Part shown: positions 1 through 11,800 of the stretch, in pieces
How positions within the stretch are numbered: position 1 is the stretch's first letter
How the letters are laid out: every line of letters begins with the position of its first letter
NCBI RefSeq assembly: GCF_041296265.1
Contig: NC_091689.1
Coordinates: forward strand, 8,284,001-8,348,000
DNA: 64,000 nt
Source of the DNA: Equus caballus
Taxonomy: Eukaryota > Chordata > Mammalia > Perissodactyla > Equidae
Reading direction: 5' to 3'
Notes under the pieces: generated by a model
Database searches by the model: none
Told to the model about the DNA's origin: nothing
Seen by the model: only the letters and a program-made list of their open reading frames with translations
Position numbers and translations under genes: made by a program

Positions 1-48
1 AAGACAAGTTTCCAGGCTGCCAACCACCTGTTATTCCATCCTCCATAG

Positions 49-957
<909 letters not shown>

Positions 958-995
958 CAGCCAGGCTGTGCTCAGCTCTCCTGCTCTAGGAGGTC

Positions 996-1001
996 AATAA
1001 A
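996..1001 (+). terminator. BCS1L: BCS1L polyadenylation signal
   Basis: AATAAA lies 39 bases after the BCS1L stop codon, so the 3' UTR is very short and cleavage should fall at about 1015-1025. The hexamer is seen; the cleavage point is inferred. Confidence 0.8.
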
Positions 1002-1025
1002 CACCTGCCTCACTGCTCTGGTCTC

Positions 1026-1620
1026 TGACCTGACTGTACTGGTACTTGAGTCAAGAGCAGGGGCTGCAGTTGCAGATGGCTTGAGGGCTGTCAGGCATCC
1101 ACATATACAAGCGCTGGGGGCACAGTCTAAGACAGAGTAGGGAGAGTGGGGAGTGGCAGTTCCTGGGTATCACTGGCACCTTTGGGGCCATTGCACTCCC
1201 TTCCCTTTAGGTGTCTCCGTTCGGGCTGTCTCCAGGGGCCTCGACGGGCCCTAGGAGGGGAATTCTGGGTCTTGCCCAAACTCTGCTAGAGAGACTAACA
1301 AGAAAGCACAGTCATCCACCTAAAGGCATTAACATTAAAAAAAAAAAAATCTATCTATAAATAAATAAATGTCAGCATATTACACAGTGGGTTATGTGGC
1401 AGGATGGTTCCTGCATATTCTGCTTAAATATTGGCATCCAGTTTTCCCTGAAACCCACTACACTAGCTGAGACGTTAAACCATCTTTACCCAGGCCCCAA
1501 TCTCCCGGGAGAACAGACTTCAGAGCGAAGTTGGGGCTACCTTGCCACACTCCACTGTTGCCAGAATTTAGGAAGAGAGCCATACTTCACAGGCTGGGCG
1601 CTACTGAGCAAAGAAAGCCG
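1026..1620. other. intergenic spacer between convergent BCS1L and RNF25
   Basis: About 600 bases between the two facing 3' ends. It holds the RNF25-like duplicate at 1153-1288, an A-rich run near 1336-1349 and short AAAT repeats near 1360. No other gene is apparent; the short open frames here have no recognisable product. Confidence 0.6.
1153..1288 (-). pseudogene. duplicated fragment of the RNF25 last exon
   Basis: Bases 1153-1244 match 1944-2035, inside the RNF25 terminal coding exon, at 90 of 92 positions in the same orientation (offset 791). Similarity continues to about 1288 but with a deletion of roughly 10 bases and more mismatches. On the minus strand it matches the codons for the GPWRQPERRHLKG part of RNF25. 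It has no start, no splice sites and no RING domain, so it cannot make a ligase. It lies beyond the apparent RNF25 poly(A) signal. A retrocopy cannot be excluded, because the source lies within a single exon. Confidence 0.8.
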
Positions 1621-1636
1621 AACAAGGCCAAATCTC

Positions 1637-1642
1637 TTTATT
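1637..1642 (-). terminator. RNF25: RNF25 polyadenylation signal
   Basis: TTTATT on the plus strand reads AATAAA on the minus strand, 42 bases past the RNF25 stop at 1684-1686. The RNF25 3' UTR therefore appears to be under 100 bases. Confidence 0.75.
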
Positions 1643-1683
1643 GCCCCCTCCCACCCCAAATTCCCTGTCCCCCGACAGTACTG

Positions 1684-4600
1684 CTAGGAACCGTCCTCAG
1701 ATTCCAGGCTCAGGGGCTCCCTTCGAGCACCAGGTCGGTAGGCTCCCCGACCCCGAGGCAGGCGGGGGTAGGAAGAACCCGGTGTTCGACCCTTGGAGCG
1801 CTCCCAGCGGGTACAGTCCCGAGTCCTGCGGGGTGGGGGACCCTGCCAGTTGCCAGGCCCCTTCTCTTGGGGTGGACCTTCAACCCCTTGGTTACGGGGT
1901 TCTGGCTTTAGGTCCATGGGCTCCTTGAGGGGCCCCTCAGGAAGTGGCAGTTCCTGGGTATCAGTGGCACCTTTGGGGCCATTGCACTCCCTTCCCTTTA
2001 GGTGCCTCCGTTCGGGCTGTCTCCAGGGGCCTCGAGTGGCCCGGGGGGCATCTAGCATAGCTTTCTGGGTCTCGCCCAACCTTTGCTGATTTGGCCCAGT
2101 CCCTGGAATCTTCTCACAGGTGTACTGGGAAGCCACAGGCAGAGGAGCTGACAGAATGGGCTGGGCAGTTGATGAGGTGGACAGTTCTGTGGCAAGGGCA
2201 CTGGGTGGGTGGGATGCTCTGGAGGCATCTACAGTTGACTCGGGTTCCAAAGGGGCAGGAGGCTAGAAAGAAGTGAGCAGATGCAGCGAGAGAGACGTAG
2301 TTCCTCACAGCAGGGAACCGCAGGCCCCTCACCCACTATCTGAGCCAACCACCATCAGCCTATAACCTCCCTCGGTAGAACAAAGCTCACCCTAGGGCCG
2401 TGGCAGAAGGGGGTTGGTAGCAGGAAGGCTGGTGGCATTAGGGGCGGAGTGGGAAACCCTTCCCTCACCTGCTGGAGGCTGATGAAGTACCGGTTCCGCT
2501 CAGCCTCAAGGTCAATGATGCCCCCCCGCTCTTGCTGCCTCTGATAAAGCCGCTTGCGCTCTTCTTCTTGGCGCAAGCTCTCTGCATTGGGCTGGTACAG
2601 CTCCTGGAGGGAAAGGAGCAGGGGGCAGGGAGGGAAGAATAAATAGGAGAAGGCGGCACCCTCAAACTCCTGTTCTTCCAGGACTGCTTCAGGGGATCTG
2701 CACAAGGTTATTGGTTTTATCCTTCAGATTTGGGCTCCCGATTGAAGCCTTGGGCTCCCAGTGGCGACTGTGGCTTTGCAGAGAGGTCTCAGGCAGGTCA
2801 AGCCCAATTCCAGAGATCCCATTTGAGGCAGACAAGATGCCGTTCCTCCCTCCATGGAGAATGCCATTATTCCTGCCTCAGATTAGAAGAGAGGTCCCTT
2901 ACCATGGGCTGTTGGGGTTCAGGGGCTGCTTTCAGTGAGGCAAGATCGTACACGAGGGGCTCTCTGCACACGGGACACTGCACACCAACTGCCTTCTAAA
3001 AAGAGAGGAGAGATCACACATCTGCTTCACAGCCCAGGGTTACCTGCCAGCTGCCCAACCCAGCCAACCAGCCTAATCTGCAGAGGGCTGGGGTGGAAGG
3101 GTGTGGACACAGCTGTCTAGCAGCAAGGTGGGACAAAGAAGGGGTTGCCTAGCCAGAGGTCTGGGAACCCTCTGAGACTGGATGCAATACCATTACATGT
3201 ATATAAGGATGCCCTTTCTTCTGGACAGAGGTGAGCTTTCATTAATCTCAAAGGTATCTATGACCCTAAAAGGTTAAGAGTCGCTGGAATGGAGGAGTAG
3301 AAAAAGTTGTGAGAGTTGGCGGTGTCAAGGGAGCAGGGGCTGGCAGGTTGACCTGTTTGGTGGTGGCATGGTGCTGTTCCTGCTCCTGCTCCTGTCCTTG
3401 AGCCTGCAGCTCGTGCTCCATGTGCTGGATGTACCGAGCAAGGCAGTGGCAGTGGAAGTAGTGGTAACAGGGTGTTTTGGTGAAGGCCTCCTTCTCCTGG
3501 AGGGAGGATGGATGCAGAGCACTGCGTCAGAGCTCTCACGAGCCCTCCACTGCCGGTCCCAAGCAGATCCCAGGTCCCAAGAGAGAAACCCACCTGGAAA
3601 CCATAGAGGCAGATGACGCACTGGCCATGGGGGATGTTGTTATCTGTGAGAATTTCCTTCCCTTTCTGAGAGGAGAGAAGACACTGTTCAAAGAGGGAGG
3701 GAGTGGCAAGAACTGTGAGCAAAGCCTGTCTACTAGTCCCAGGAGTGACTGGTGGGACTGTCTCCCACCAGGCCTGTGTGTCACTTCGTGTTCATGCATT
3801 TCTGTCTTGGTGATGCTCCCTCTGCTTGGAATTAACCCTTCTCCACGTCCCAGCCTCTCCACCCAAACCTGCTGGGCTTCAAAATCCAATTGAATTGCTT
3901 TTCCACTCCTTTAGTCACCTTCAATATACCTTGGGGATGAAAATAATATACTTTAGAGATAAAAATATGTTCAATTAAAACTCGTCCTCTGGGAGGCCTT
4001 TCTTGGGTAACCCTCCTTTGCGTATTGCTTCCCCAATGAGTTTGTTCTGGAGTCAGCCTTCAGAAACAAAGTCAGGCATGGGCAACCCAAAGGGAGAGAG
4101 AACTGGAAAGGCATTGAGTTGAGCTATGAAACACACCTTTGTGTGTTGTTTGAGAGCTAACGCTCTGGAATTCCAAGCTGCCCTGTGAAGGCCTGACTCA
4201 AGAGGGCTACAATCGTCTATGCGGCTCTCTCTGACTCTAAGCCACCCACCTTCACTCTTCTCTGGACATTTTTCTTAAAAACTCAAAGCAGAGGAAAATG
4301 AGACTGTACTTAATTATGTGTTTTTAATGTCAAACAACAAGTTGTCTGTGTATATTAACTTATAGCTCTAAGCGTTGCTTCATTTTGGCTGTGCCCTTCG
4401 CTAGGATAGAAACTCTGAGGAAAAGAACCAGGACTTTTTCTAGTCCACTCTAATGGCAGGCTAGCCTTCAGATGTTCGTTTATAGGGGAGACCCTCTAGA
4501 TCTCTTACTACATTCAGTTGCCAAGACAATAAGAAATGCACTGAAACTGAAGCAAGACAAATGCAAGTTAGAGATGAAAAGTAATCTGTCAAGATGCGGG

Positions 4601-7600
4601 AACAGGCAACTTGGGGAAGCTATAGAACTGTCTTTTGGGGAGATCTTTTTGGAACAGAAGAGAACCTCATCTTTCTGGATTCATTTAGGCCTTACCTAAA
4701 GAAGGCCTAAATGAATGACTCCAGATATGTTCAGGATTGCAGGCCCAGGGCTCCCCCTGCGAGAAACGGCTCTAGCTTGAGGGGAAGGACATTCCCCAGG
4801 CCAGGACGCCTCTTACCTCAATGAGTTCATAGAGCATGGCAGTACCCAGCCCGGCCTTGGCCACATGGCTCAGCGCCTGGGAGATCCTGGAGGAAGAGGG
4901 CAAAACAGACATTAGGCCTGCCTCAACCCTCACCAGACTGAGCTGTATCATGAGTTTTCCCTGCTCTGATCAGCACACTTACTTGTGGATCTGCTCATCA
5001 GAGAGTCCTCGGGGGTTACGGATAGATATCTGTGGTACCTCGTTGGGGTACTAGTGGGAGAAGATAACAAATTACTGCCAGAGCACTCCCCCCCAGGGCC
5101 TCTCCTCTTCCTCTCTTTGCCACCACAATGCAGGGGCCTCACCTGTGCTGGGACCTGAAGCACCAGAGTGAAGCAGACATACTGGGAGTCCTGGTCTTCT
5201 GCAGTGGCAGGGTGCAGGGTGATGTAGATCTCCCACGGTGAAGATCTGCAGGTGGATCAAGTGGAGAGCTGGGATGTGACTGGGAGGGGCGTGAGGGCTG
5301 GGGAGGACGCGGGGGAGACAGTAAAGCGGGCAGAAGAAGTGAGCATTCGGCTCTTTCTTTTGGCAGGGAGGTTAAAGGAATAGTCTTTGTCCACATGAGA
5401 GAAACATTATCTCTGAATCAAGGCTCACAGATTCTGCATGGAATCCTCTCATTGCTAAGGGGACTCCTGCCTGCCTCTCGTTGAATACGTACCTGCCAGT
5501 GCCTTTAACCACCTGTAGTTCATCCAGATAGATAGACTCTAACACCTCGACTTCAGAGGGCAGGACCCTAGAGAGACGGGGAGATTGATGCACCATTACA
5601 GCTCTCCCTGTGAAAGCTTGCTAAGGCCAATGACAGCTGGCTTTGTAGGAAAATGGCAACCTGCCTGAGTGCATTCTCTTCCTAGCCACCATAAAAATTG
5701 GAGAAATATATTTCCGTAAGTTGTCAAGTGGCCAGGTAGGAAGCCTGGGAATCAGAGTTTTAGAAGTCATTTCTGCCAAAAGATGCAGAAACGGATTCCC
5801 AGGAAGGTGAAATGAACAGCCCAAATCTGAAGGCTTAACAGAGACAGAACTGGGACAACAGCCAGGTCTCCTGACTCCATTTAAGTTTCATTGCATTGTT
5901 GGTTGTTCCTTAGTGGCCATCTCTCTGATCTAGAAATAGGAGGTCCATTGATTAGCATCAAGGTTACCAATACCACTCCTGGCTTTCCCCACACCACTGT
6001 TGACGTGGATCCCAGTGTCTACACACACTGCCAGTACCAGTCACCCTAACCCTTCTCAAAGGAGATACCAACCTGAACAGAACAACAGATCTAGGTGGTA
6101 TAAAGGCTGTGTTGTAGTGGAAGAGCCAGCACCCCTGGAGTCAGTAATAGGTACCCATTACTTACCAGCTTTGTGATCTGCGTAGTTACTTAACTCTGTA
6201 AGCATGAGTTACCCTGTCTACCATATATAGATAATTCCACCTATGCTCTAGGGTTATTGTAAGGATGAAAGGCGATTTGTTTAAATAAAGTACCTAATAG
6301 TATCTTGGCCATAGTAGCTAGTCTATGTTCTCTTTTTTGCTATTTGTATATAACATTGTCCCTTAAAAGGAAAGAGGGCAGGATGTAGTTAGTATTTGAG
6401 CTATTTATGACCCTTGCTGTCTGGTTGATCTACATCAACCTGTCCATGTCAGGATCCAGCGGTCCTGACGCAAATCAGAGGACACACATGCTTAATCACA
6501 GAAACAGCACTTCTAACGATGCTGAAGATGAATGAGTGGCTTCAGTCCACAACTCTACCCAGATAATACATGGAAAAATGCGTGCTTGCTTTCTTACCTT
6601 GTCCCCTCTTTACCAAGAGCAGGGCTGCCTTACTGTGACCCATATTAGTAGTTCTCAAAACTGTTTTTTTTTTAAGTCTTAGGCAGACACCTCAAAATAT
6701 TAAATAGATAATAAGGGAGTAGTTCTGGCTGACATGAGCATGGGAGTCTCAGAGCACCAGAGGCTAGCTGTGTAATCACTGCTGCCCTCTCCATGGTTCA
6801 AAGTGTTCCCTCAGAATCTTAAAGTTCCCCTGAACAGGTTGAAAACAAGTCTACGTGGGCTCAATAAAGGCCATCCCTGGCTGGGCTCCCTGAACCAATG
6901 AAAGACTGAACTGTAGCCTCCATCAAGAGGCCTTTCAATACTTCACCCTCCCTAGCTGTGACTTGGGCCCTGGATGTGAAGGATGAGATGGGATGGTGGT
7001 AAGGTGGTGACCAAAAAAAAAAAAAAAAAAACAAAGCGATGGATTGGAGAATGTCCTAAGACTAAGAACGTAAGATTTGGAGTCAGATAACCTGGATTCC
7101 TAGTCATAACTATGTACCTTTTGGCAAATCATTTTACCTCCAGGCCTCCTCTAGTCTCCTCAGGTGCCTACACCTCCGAGTTATTGATGAAAAAGAAGCT
7201 TATGGATGTTACACATCCTTCGTGATCCTCAACTATTCTGAGGTAGATGCCACACCCACTCTTTTTTTTTCCACAGCTGAGGACACTGACTCACAGAAAC
7301 CAGGTGGCCTGGTCAGCATCACACAGCTAATAAAATGTGGGGTGAACCCACATTTATCCTATCATCCAGAGTCCTTCCAGTTCTGTTCTCGTCAAGAACA
7401 CTTAAGAGAAGGACTTTTTTGTGAGGTGTAAGGCTTTATTCAGACATTAGTGCTGTTGAGGAGGGAGAAGGTTGAGGAAAGCCTCGGCAGAAATAGGCTG
7501 ATCCGATGGGAAAGGGGGACGGGAGCTGGAGGACATCGGTTCCGGGAGGTAAAAGGGAGGCGGGGAGGTCTGATAAGAAGGCATTCCCCAGGACCCTGAG

Positions 7601-7940
7601 CAAATCCACTTCAGGAAGAAAAGGACGAGGTGAGGCTGGAGCAGAGGGCATCGAACCAGGTAAGGCGCGGCCCGAACTGCCCTGGCCGGCGCCGATCGGG
7701 TTTCCTCTCCATCAGATCAGCGCCCCTCCACCCACCGCTGCCCAGTCCAGAAGCTCCGTTAGGGAGAGATGTCAGCGTCTTTGCCACCCCTCATCCCTCG
7801 CTCCGCCCCACACACCCGCCGTACGGACCGTCTGCGGCCGCGGCTACTCCCCCGGACCGGATCCAGGCGGTCAGCCAAAGCCCGTGCCCCCAAAGTTACC
7901 AGTCCTCCTCCCCTGCCGCCGCCGACGCAGAAGCCGCCAT
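1684..7940 (-). CDS. RNF25: RNF25 (AO7), RWD-RING E3 ubiquitin ligase, complete
   Basis: RING E3 ligase known to work with UBE2D/E enzymes, to bind NF-kB p65, and to act with GCN1 and RNF14 on stalled ribosomes. Ten coding exons in gene order: 7940-7900, 5567-5493, 5245-5143, 5050-4983, 4886-4817, 3665-3594, 3496-3353, 2995-2903, 2603-2469, 2262-1684. They sum to 1380 nt, or 459 residues plus stop, equal to the human length as I remember it. Residues about 15-125 form the RWD domain (LPSEVEVLESIYLDEL start). RING ligands are visible as C135/C138 (CVIC), C153, H155, H158, C161 and C198/C201 (CPVC). A Q/E-rich helix sits inside the RING span, followed by KRLYQRQQERGG and a basic, proline-rich tail ending LESEDGS. 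The start ATG lies in a tiny 41-nt coding exon in the shared promoter with STK36. All frames join cleanly. Confidence 0.95.
3740..4460 (+). repeat. L2 LINE fragment in RNF25 intron
   Basis: In the intron between RNF25 exons 5 and 6. It recalls the L2 3' region: the 'ccctctgcttggaat' segment at about 3820, a later 'ctctgggaggcctttc', and 'ggatagaaactctgagg' near 4404. Highly diverged; assignment from memory. Confidence 0.5.
4679..4716. repeat. perfect 15-bp inverted repeat (hairpin)
   Basis: ATTCATTTAGGCCTT at 4679-4693 is followed, after an 8-base spacer, by its exact reverse complement at 4702-4716. It lies 100 bases from RNF25 exon 5 in an intron and would form a 15-bp stem in RNA of either strand. 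Confidence 0.95.
5735..5885 (-). repeat. MIR SINE fragment
   Basis: In RNF25 intron 1. Reads as antisense MIR core: 'aacagcccaaatctgaagg', then 'gagacagaactgggacaacagcc' style spacing. Diverged. Confidence 0.5.
6090..6320 (+). repeat. MIR SINE
   Basis: RNF25 intron 1. Sense MIR features in order: 'accagctttgtgatctgcg', 'agttacttaactctgtaag', 'agggttattgtaaggatgaa'. Typical mammalian-wide repeat with moderate divergence. Confidence 0.7.
7055..7385. repeat. two MIR fragments in opposite orientation
   Basis: Bases about 7055-7180 read as sense MIR ('agatttggagtcagataacc', 'tttggcaaatcattttacct'). Bases about 7235-7385 read as antisense MIR ('cacagctgaggacactgact', 'catcacacagctaataaaat'). A run of about 20 A at 7013-7031 lies just upstream. 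Confidence 0.6.
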
Positions 7941-7964
7941 GTCTTCTCCGGCCCACAGCCGGAA

Positions 7965-7972
7965 CCGGAAGT
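7965..7972 (+). promoter_or_regulatory. ETS/GABP-like site CCGGAAGT
   Basis: CCGGAAGT is the high-affinity ETS/GABPA core. It sits 25 bases upstream of the RNF25 ATG, with a second CCGGAA overlapping its 5' side at 7959-7964. Such sites are frequent in bidirectional CpG promoters. The motif is seen; binding is inferred. Confidence 0.6.
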
Positions 7973-8023
7973 GCTCTTGGGGACGCCGGAGGCGGATAGC
8001 TGGGCGGGGGAGGGCTCGCGGCC

Positions 8024-8036
8024 GTTTCTAGGCAAC
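8024..8036 (+). promoter_or_regulatory. RFX X-box-like site
   Basis: GTTTCT-A-GGCAAC resembles the RFX X-box palindrome GTTGCC-N-GGCAAC: the right half-site is exact and the left half is degenerate. RFX factors drive motile-cilia genes, and STK36 is needed for the ciliary central pair, so the site fits the downstream gene. Confidence 0.55.
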
Positions 8037-8408
8037 CGCAGACTCTGGGTCCTTAGTGGGTCTTGAAGGCCAAGAGACGGTTCGCAAGTGCCCCAGGAAG
8101 TGCCTGTGGGCGGTCCACCGTTTCTCCCACACCTCTGAACGCTTTTGTCCTCAGAACCTCTGGCAAGTTTTAGCAAGTAAAATTGGTAAGCATGGGAGTC
8201 TAAAGAGCCTGACAGTGGGGGTGGAGAAGAATTATAGGTCAGGCAATGTAAGCAGGCAGCCAGAAGGGGCGGGGCTTAAGGCAAGGGCCGGCCTCCCTCG
8301 GCCTGAGGAGCTTGAAGCTCCTAGGCTGGGGGTGAGAGGGGCTCCTATGTGAGAAGCGCGCGGACAGGGGTCAGGGCGGGGGTATTGAGGAGGTGGGCAG
8401 CCGCAGGA

Positions 8409-8545
8409 ACAGGGAGGAGGCTGGAAGGGGCGGGGTCGGTGGGCGAGGCTGGGTGGAGGGGGCGGGGTCGAGGAGGTGAGCCTGGGTGGAAAGGGGAGTG
8501 GTCGGATGGGCGAGGCTGGGTGGGGTGGCGTGGGGGGAAGCCGGA
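8409..8545 (+). repeat. G-rich minisatellite, about 33-bp unit
   Basis: The core G(G/T)(C/G)GAG(G/C)CTGGGTGG recurs at about 8442, 8475 and 8509, with a weaker copy near 8415, separated by G-rich spacers (GGGGCGGGGTCG). Three to four imperfect units lie between the shared promoter and the STK36 start codon. Many runs of three or more G could form quadruplexes. Confidence 0.65.
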
Positions 8546-8838
8546 CTCTGGGTCCGGTGGGCGCGGGCTTGGGGCAGGGCACAGGAGGAGCTGAAAAGGA
8601 GTGAGAACTGCAAGAGGCGCTCCGTTTGCTCCAAGATCTCATCTTTCCGTCCGCTCCACCCTACCTTGTTTTTGAGGCCTGGATTATTATGAAAAAGAGG
8701 AAAGGCACGGCGGCTAACGTTGACCTTTCTCCCATGCCCGAACCAGGCCTCCCAGATGTGTGGAACTGTCCCTGGCGCTGTAGCCTTTCACCACCATCTC
8801 TACCTTCTTCCTTCTGAGGGATCCTGAAACCTCTTGTC

Positions 8839-11800
8839 ATGGAAAAGTACCACGTGTTGGAGATGATTGGAGAAGGCTCTTTTGGGAGGGTGTACAAGGG
8901 TCGACGAAAATACAGTGCTCAGGTGGTGCACAAAGAGGGATATCTCTTGGGTGGGATTCCGCACCAACTCCAGCGGAAAACGGGGCCAGAAGGAAAGCAA
9001 TCATGCCGACCTGTGTTCCTAAGGCACTGATTCTCTGAAATTGGATTACTTGAGTTCAAACCCTAGCTCCACCACTTTCTAGCCTTAGAACTATGGACAA
9101 GTTACTTAATTTCTCTGTGTCTCAAGTTTCCTCATCCGTAGAATGAGGATAAGAACAGTATCTGATTGATGGAGTTTGAAGATTAAATGTGATGTCACAC
9201 CAAATCACTTAGTACAGTGCCTGGCACCTAGTAAACAACAAATATTAATCTCTATCATACCATGCAGGAAGAGACAAACCACCTGAATTCTTTCTTCTCT
9301 CTTCATATTTTCTTCCTTCTCTTTCCCCTAAATTCCTTAAATCTTGAGTTCTTTACCCAGATCAGAACACTTCTCCCAGAACCCACCAAAGGGAACTGTC
9401 TGGCGGAGGCTGTTTCCTCCTAGGGCAAGGGGCAGGGGAAGCCTGGGTAAGGCCAGGGTACCATGGGGAAAGGGGAGTGGGAGCCTAGCAGGTCTAATGA
9501 GAATTGTTTAAAGAATCTAAAGTCTAAATTCTGGAGCCTTGGGGCTAATGTTTCAATAGCATGGTTAGACCTTGATTCTCCACCTTGCACTGATAGGTGG
9601 TGGCCCTGAAGTTCATTCCAAAGTTGGGACGCTCAGAGAAGGAGCTGAGGAATCTGCAACGAGAGATTGAAATCATGCGGGGTCTGCGGCATCCCAACAT
9701 TGTGCATATGCTCGACAGCTTTGAGACTGACAAAGAGGTGCACTTTGATGGTTTCGGGTTACCTGCCCCCAAGCACGAGGATCCCAGGGATCTCCAGCCT
9801 CAGAATGTATAAATCTGGAGCTGTCAGCGCCATTGCCTTCTCCCCACAGGTGGTGGTGGTGACAGACTATGCTGAAGGAGAGCTCTTTCAGATCCTGGAA
9901 GATGATGGAAAACTTCCTGAAGACCAGGTATGCTTCCTGGCTCAGACTTCTCTCTGCCCCTGAGCCCTCTCCGGCTTACGGACTGATAGGGAAAGCTGAT
10001 AGCACTGAGTCTTCATTTTGAAGACTCCTAGAAAAATATGAGAGTCTAGATGTCCATAGTGGCAATGTGGTATGACAGTAAAGTATGTGAACACTCGAGC
10101 CAAAATATCTGAGTACAAAGCATGGCTCTGCCAGTTATTCACTGGATCCTCTTGGGCAAGTTATTTTAGCCTCTGCGTGCTTCGGTTCCTTCATTTTAAA
10201 ATGGAAATAATACTAATGTCTACCTCATAAAGCTTTTGTAAAGATTAATGAGTTAATTCATATGAAGTGTTCAAAAGAGTGCCTGACACACATTATTCAA
10301 CATAGTTATCAATTATTAATGTTGTTGTTGTTGTTGGGCATCCTTAGGGAAGAGCAGCCAGTGTGGTGGCACTGGAGCGGGGGCAGGGATGTGGTTAAGG
10401 CAGGAGTGGCCACCAGGACATAGTGATTAGCGGTGGGATTTGGTTGAACACCTTCTCTGGCCAGACTCTTTCTAGGGATTTCTCTGTGTTCTAGCGTGGA
10501 GGCTCCCCTCAGGACTTCCTATCACACACTTCTGTTTCCTGCTGAGCACTCATCATTATTTGCAAGTTGTCATCTTAGTTGTTTCATCTGTCTTGTTTGT
10601 TTGTCTGACTTCTTCTCTGGAGAAAAAGGACTCAGTCTTATTTAATAACAGCTCATGTGTATTGAATGAGTCCTAAGTGCCAGGCACCATTCTGAGCATT
10701 ACGTTACTTTACATGCCTTAATTCATTTAGTCCTCACGATAATCCTATGAGGTAGGTGGTATCATTATTGTCACCTTATATGTGATGAGGCACAAGATAA
10801 TTTGCCCATGGTCATACAGCTGGTAGGTGAGACTCAATGAATTTTCCTTGAGTGAATGAATGAATAAACGAAAGAACAAATAGAGGAGTGAGAACTAAGG
10901 ACGGTATTGCGTGCAGCTCTAGAAGAAGGGGAAGGAAGAGAAGGTTGCATGGGCAGTAGTGTTAGGGAGGAGTCTTTGGGCTCGTCAGCAGGCTCCTTCC
11001 TCTGACCTCTTCTTTCTTCCTCCCACCTGACTGTTTGACCCCTAGGTTCAGGCCATTGCTGCCCAGTTGGTGTCGGCCCTGTACTATCTGCATTCCCACC
11101 GCATCCTCCACCGAGACATGAAGCCTCAGAACATCCTCCTTGCCAAGGGTGGTGGCATCAAGCTCTGTGACTTTGGGTGAGGAGCCTGACCTTCCAGTTC
11201 TGCGGGGAGTCTTAGACCATACGCTTGGCTTGCTTGGCCCTCATCTTAGAACCTGAGCTGGAGACTGGGGTTCTTCCTGGGCCTTTTGGAAGGTGCTTTC
11301 TCTGTTCAGGTTTGGGACATCTCACACAATGATGGGTAGTAGTGACCAGGTCTAGTTTTTCTTACATATCTTCTCTCTTTCCATTTCCATTCCATTGTCT
11401 CCTGCAGATTTGCCCGGGCTATGAGCACTAACACAATGGTGCTGACCTCCATCAAAGGCACACCCCTCTATATGTCTCCGGAGCTGGTGGAAGAGCGACC
11501 ATATGACCATACCGCGGACCTCTGGTCTGTGGGCTGCATCCTGTATGAGCTGGCTGTTGGCACACCGCCCTTCTACACGACTAGCATCTTTCAGCTGGTC
11601 AGCCTCATCCTCAAGGACCCTGTGCGCTGGCCCCCCACCATTAGTCCTTGCTTCAAGGTAATGAATGTATATATAGAGAGATTACTTTTGCATCAGAAAC
11701 CTGTCTCCTTCTGCCCCTGTTCCCTTTTCCACTATCCTTTTCTAGAGCTGGGGCAGGACTTTCAGTTACTGAGTTAATGCAGGAGCTGGGCCAAACTGCC

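Larger units (their letters stand above)
7655..8045. promoter_or_regulatory. CpG-rich bidirectional promoter of RNF25 and STK36
   Basis: GC- and CpG-dense segment containing the RNF25 start codon (7940-7938, minus) and lying upstream of STK36 on the plus strand. Head-to-head genes sharing a CpG island are a common mammalian arrangement. No TATA box is evident. It includes the ETS-like and X-box-like sites listed separately. The exact transcription starts cannot be read from sequence. Confidence 0.8.

Noticed and set aside
7506-8066. Open frame of 186 codons across the RNF25/STK36 promoter
   Set aside because: It covers the RNF25 first exon in antisense and promoter DNA; its composition reflects GC content.
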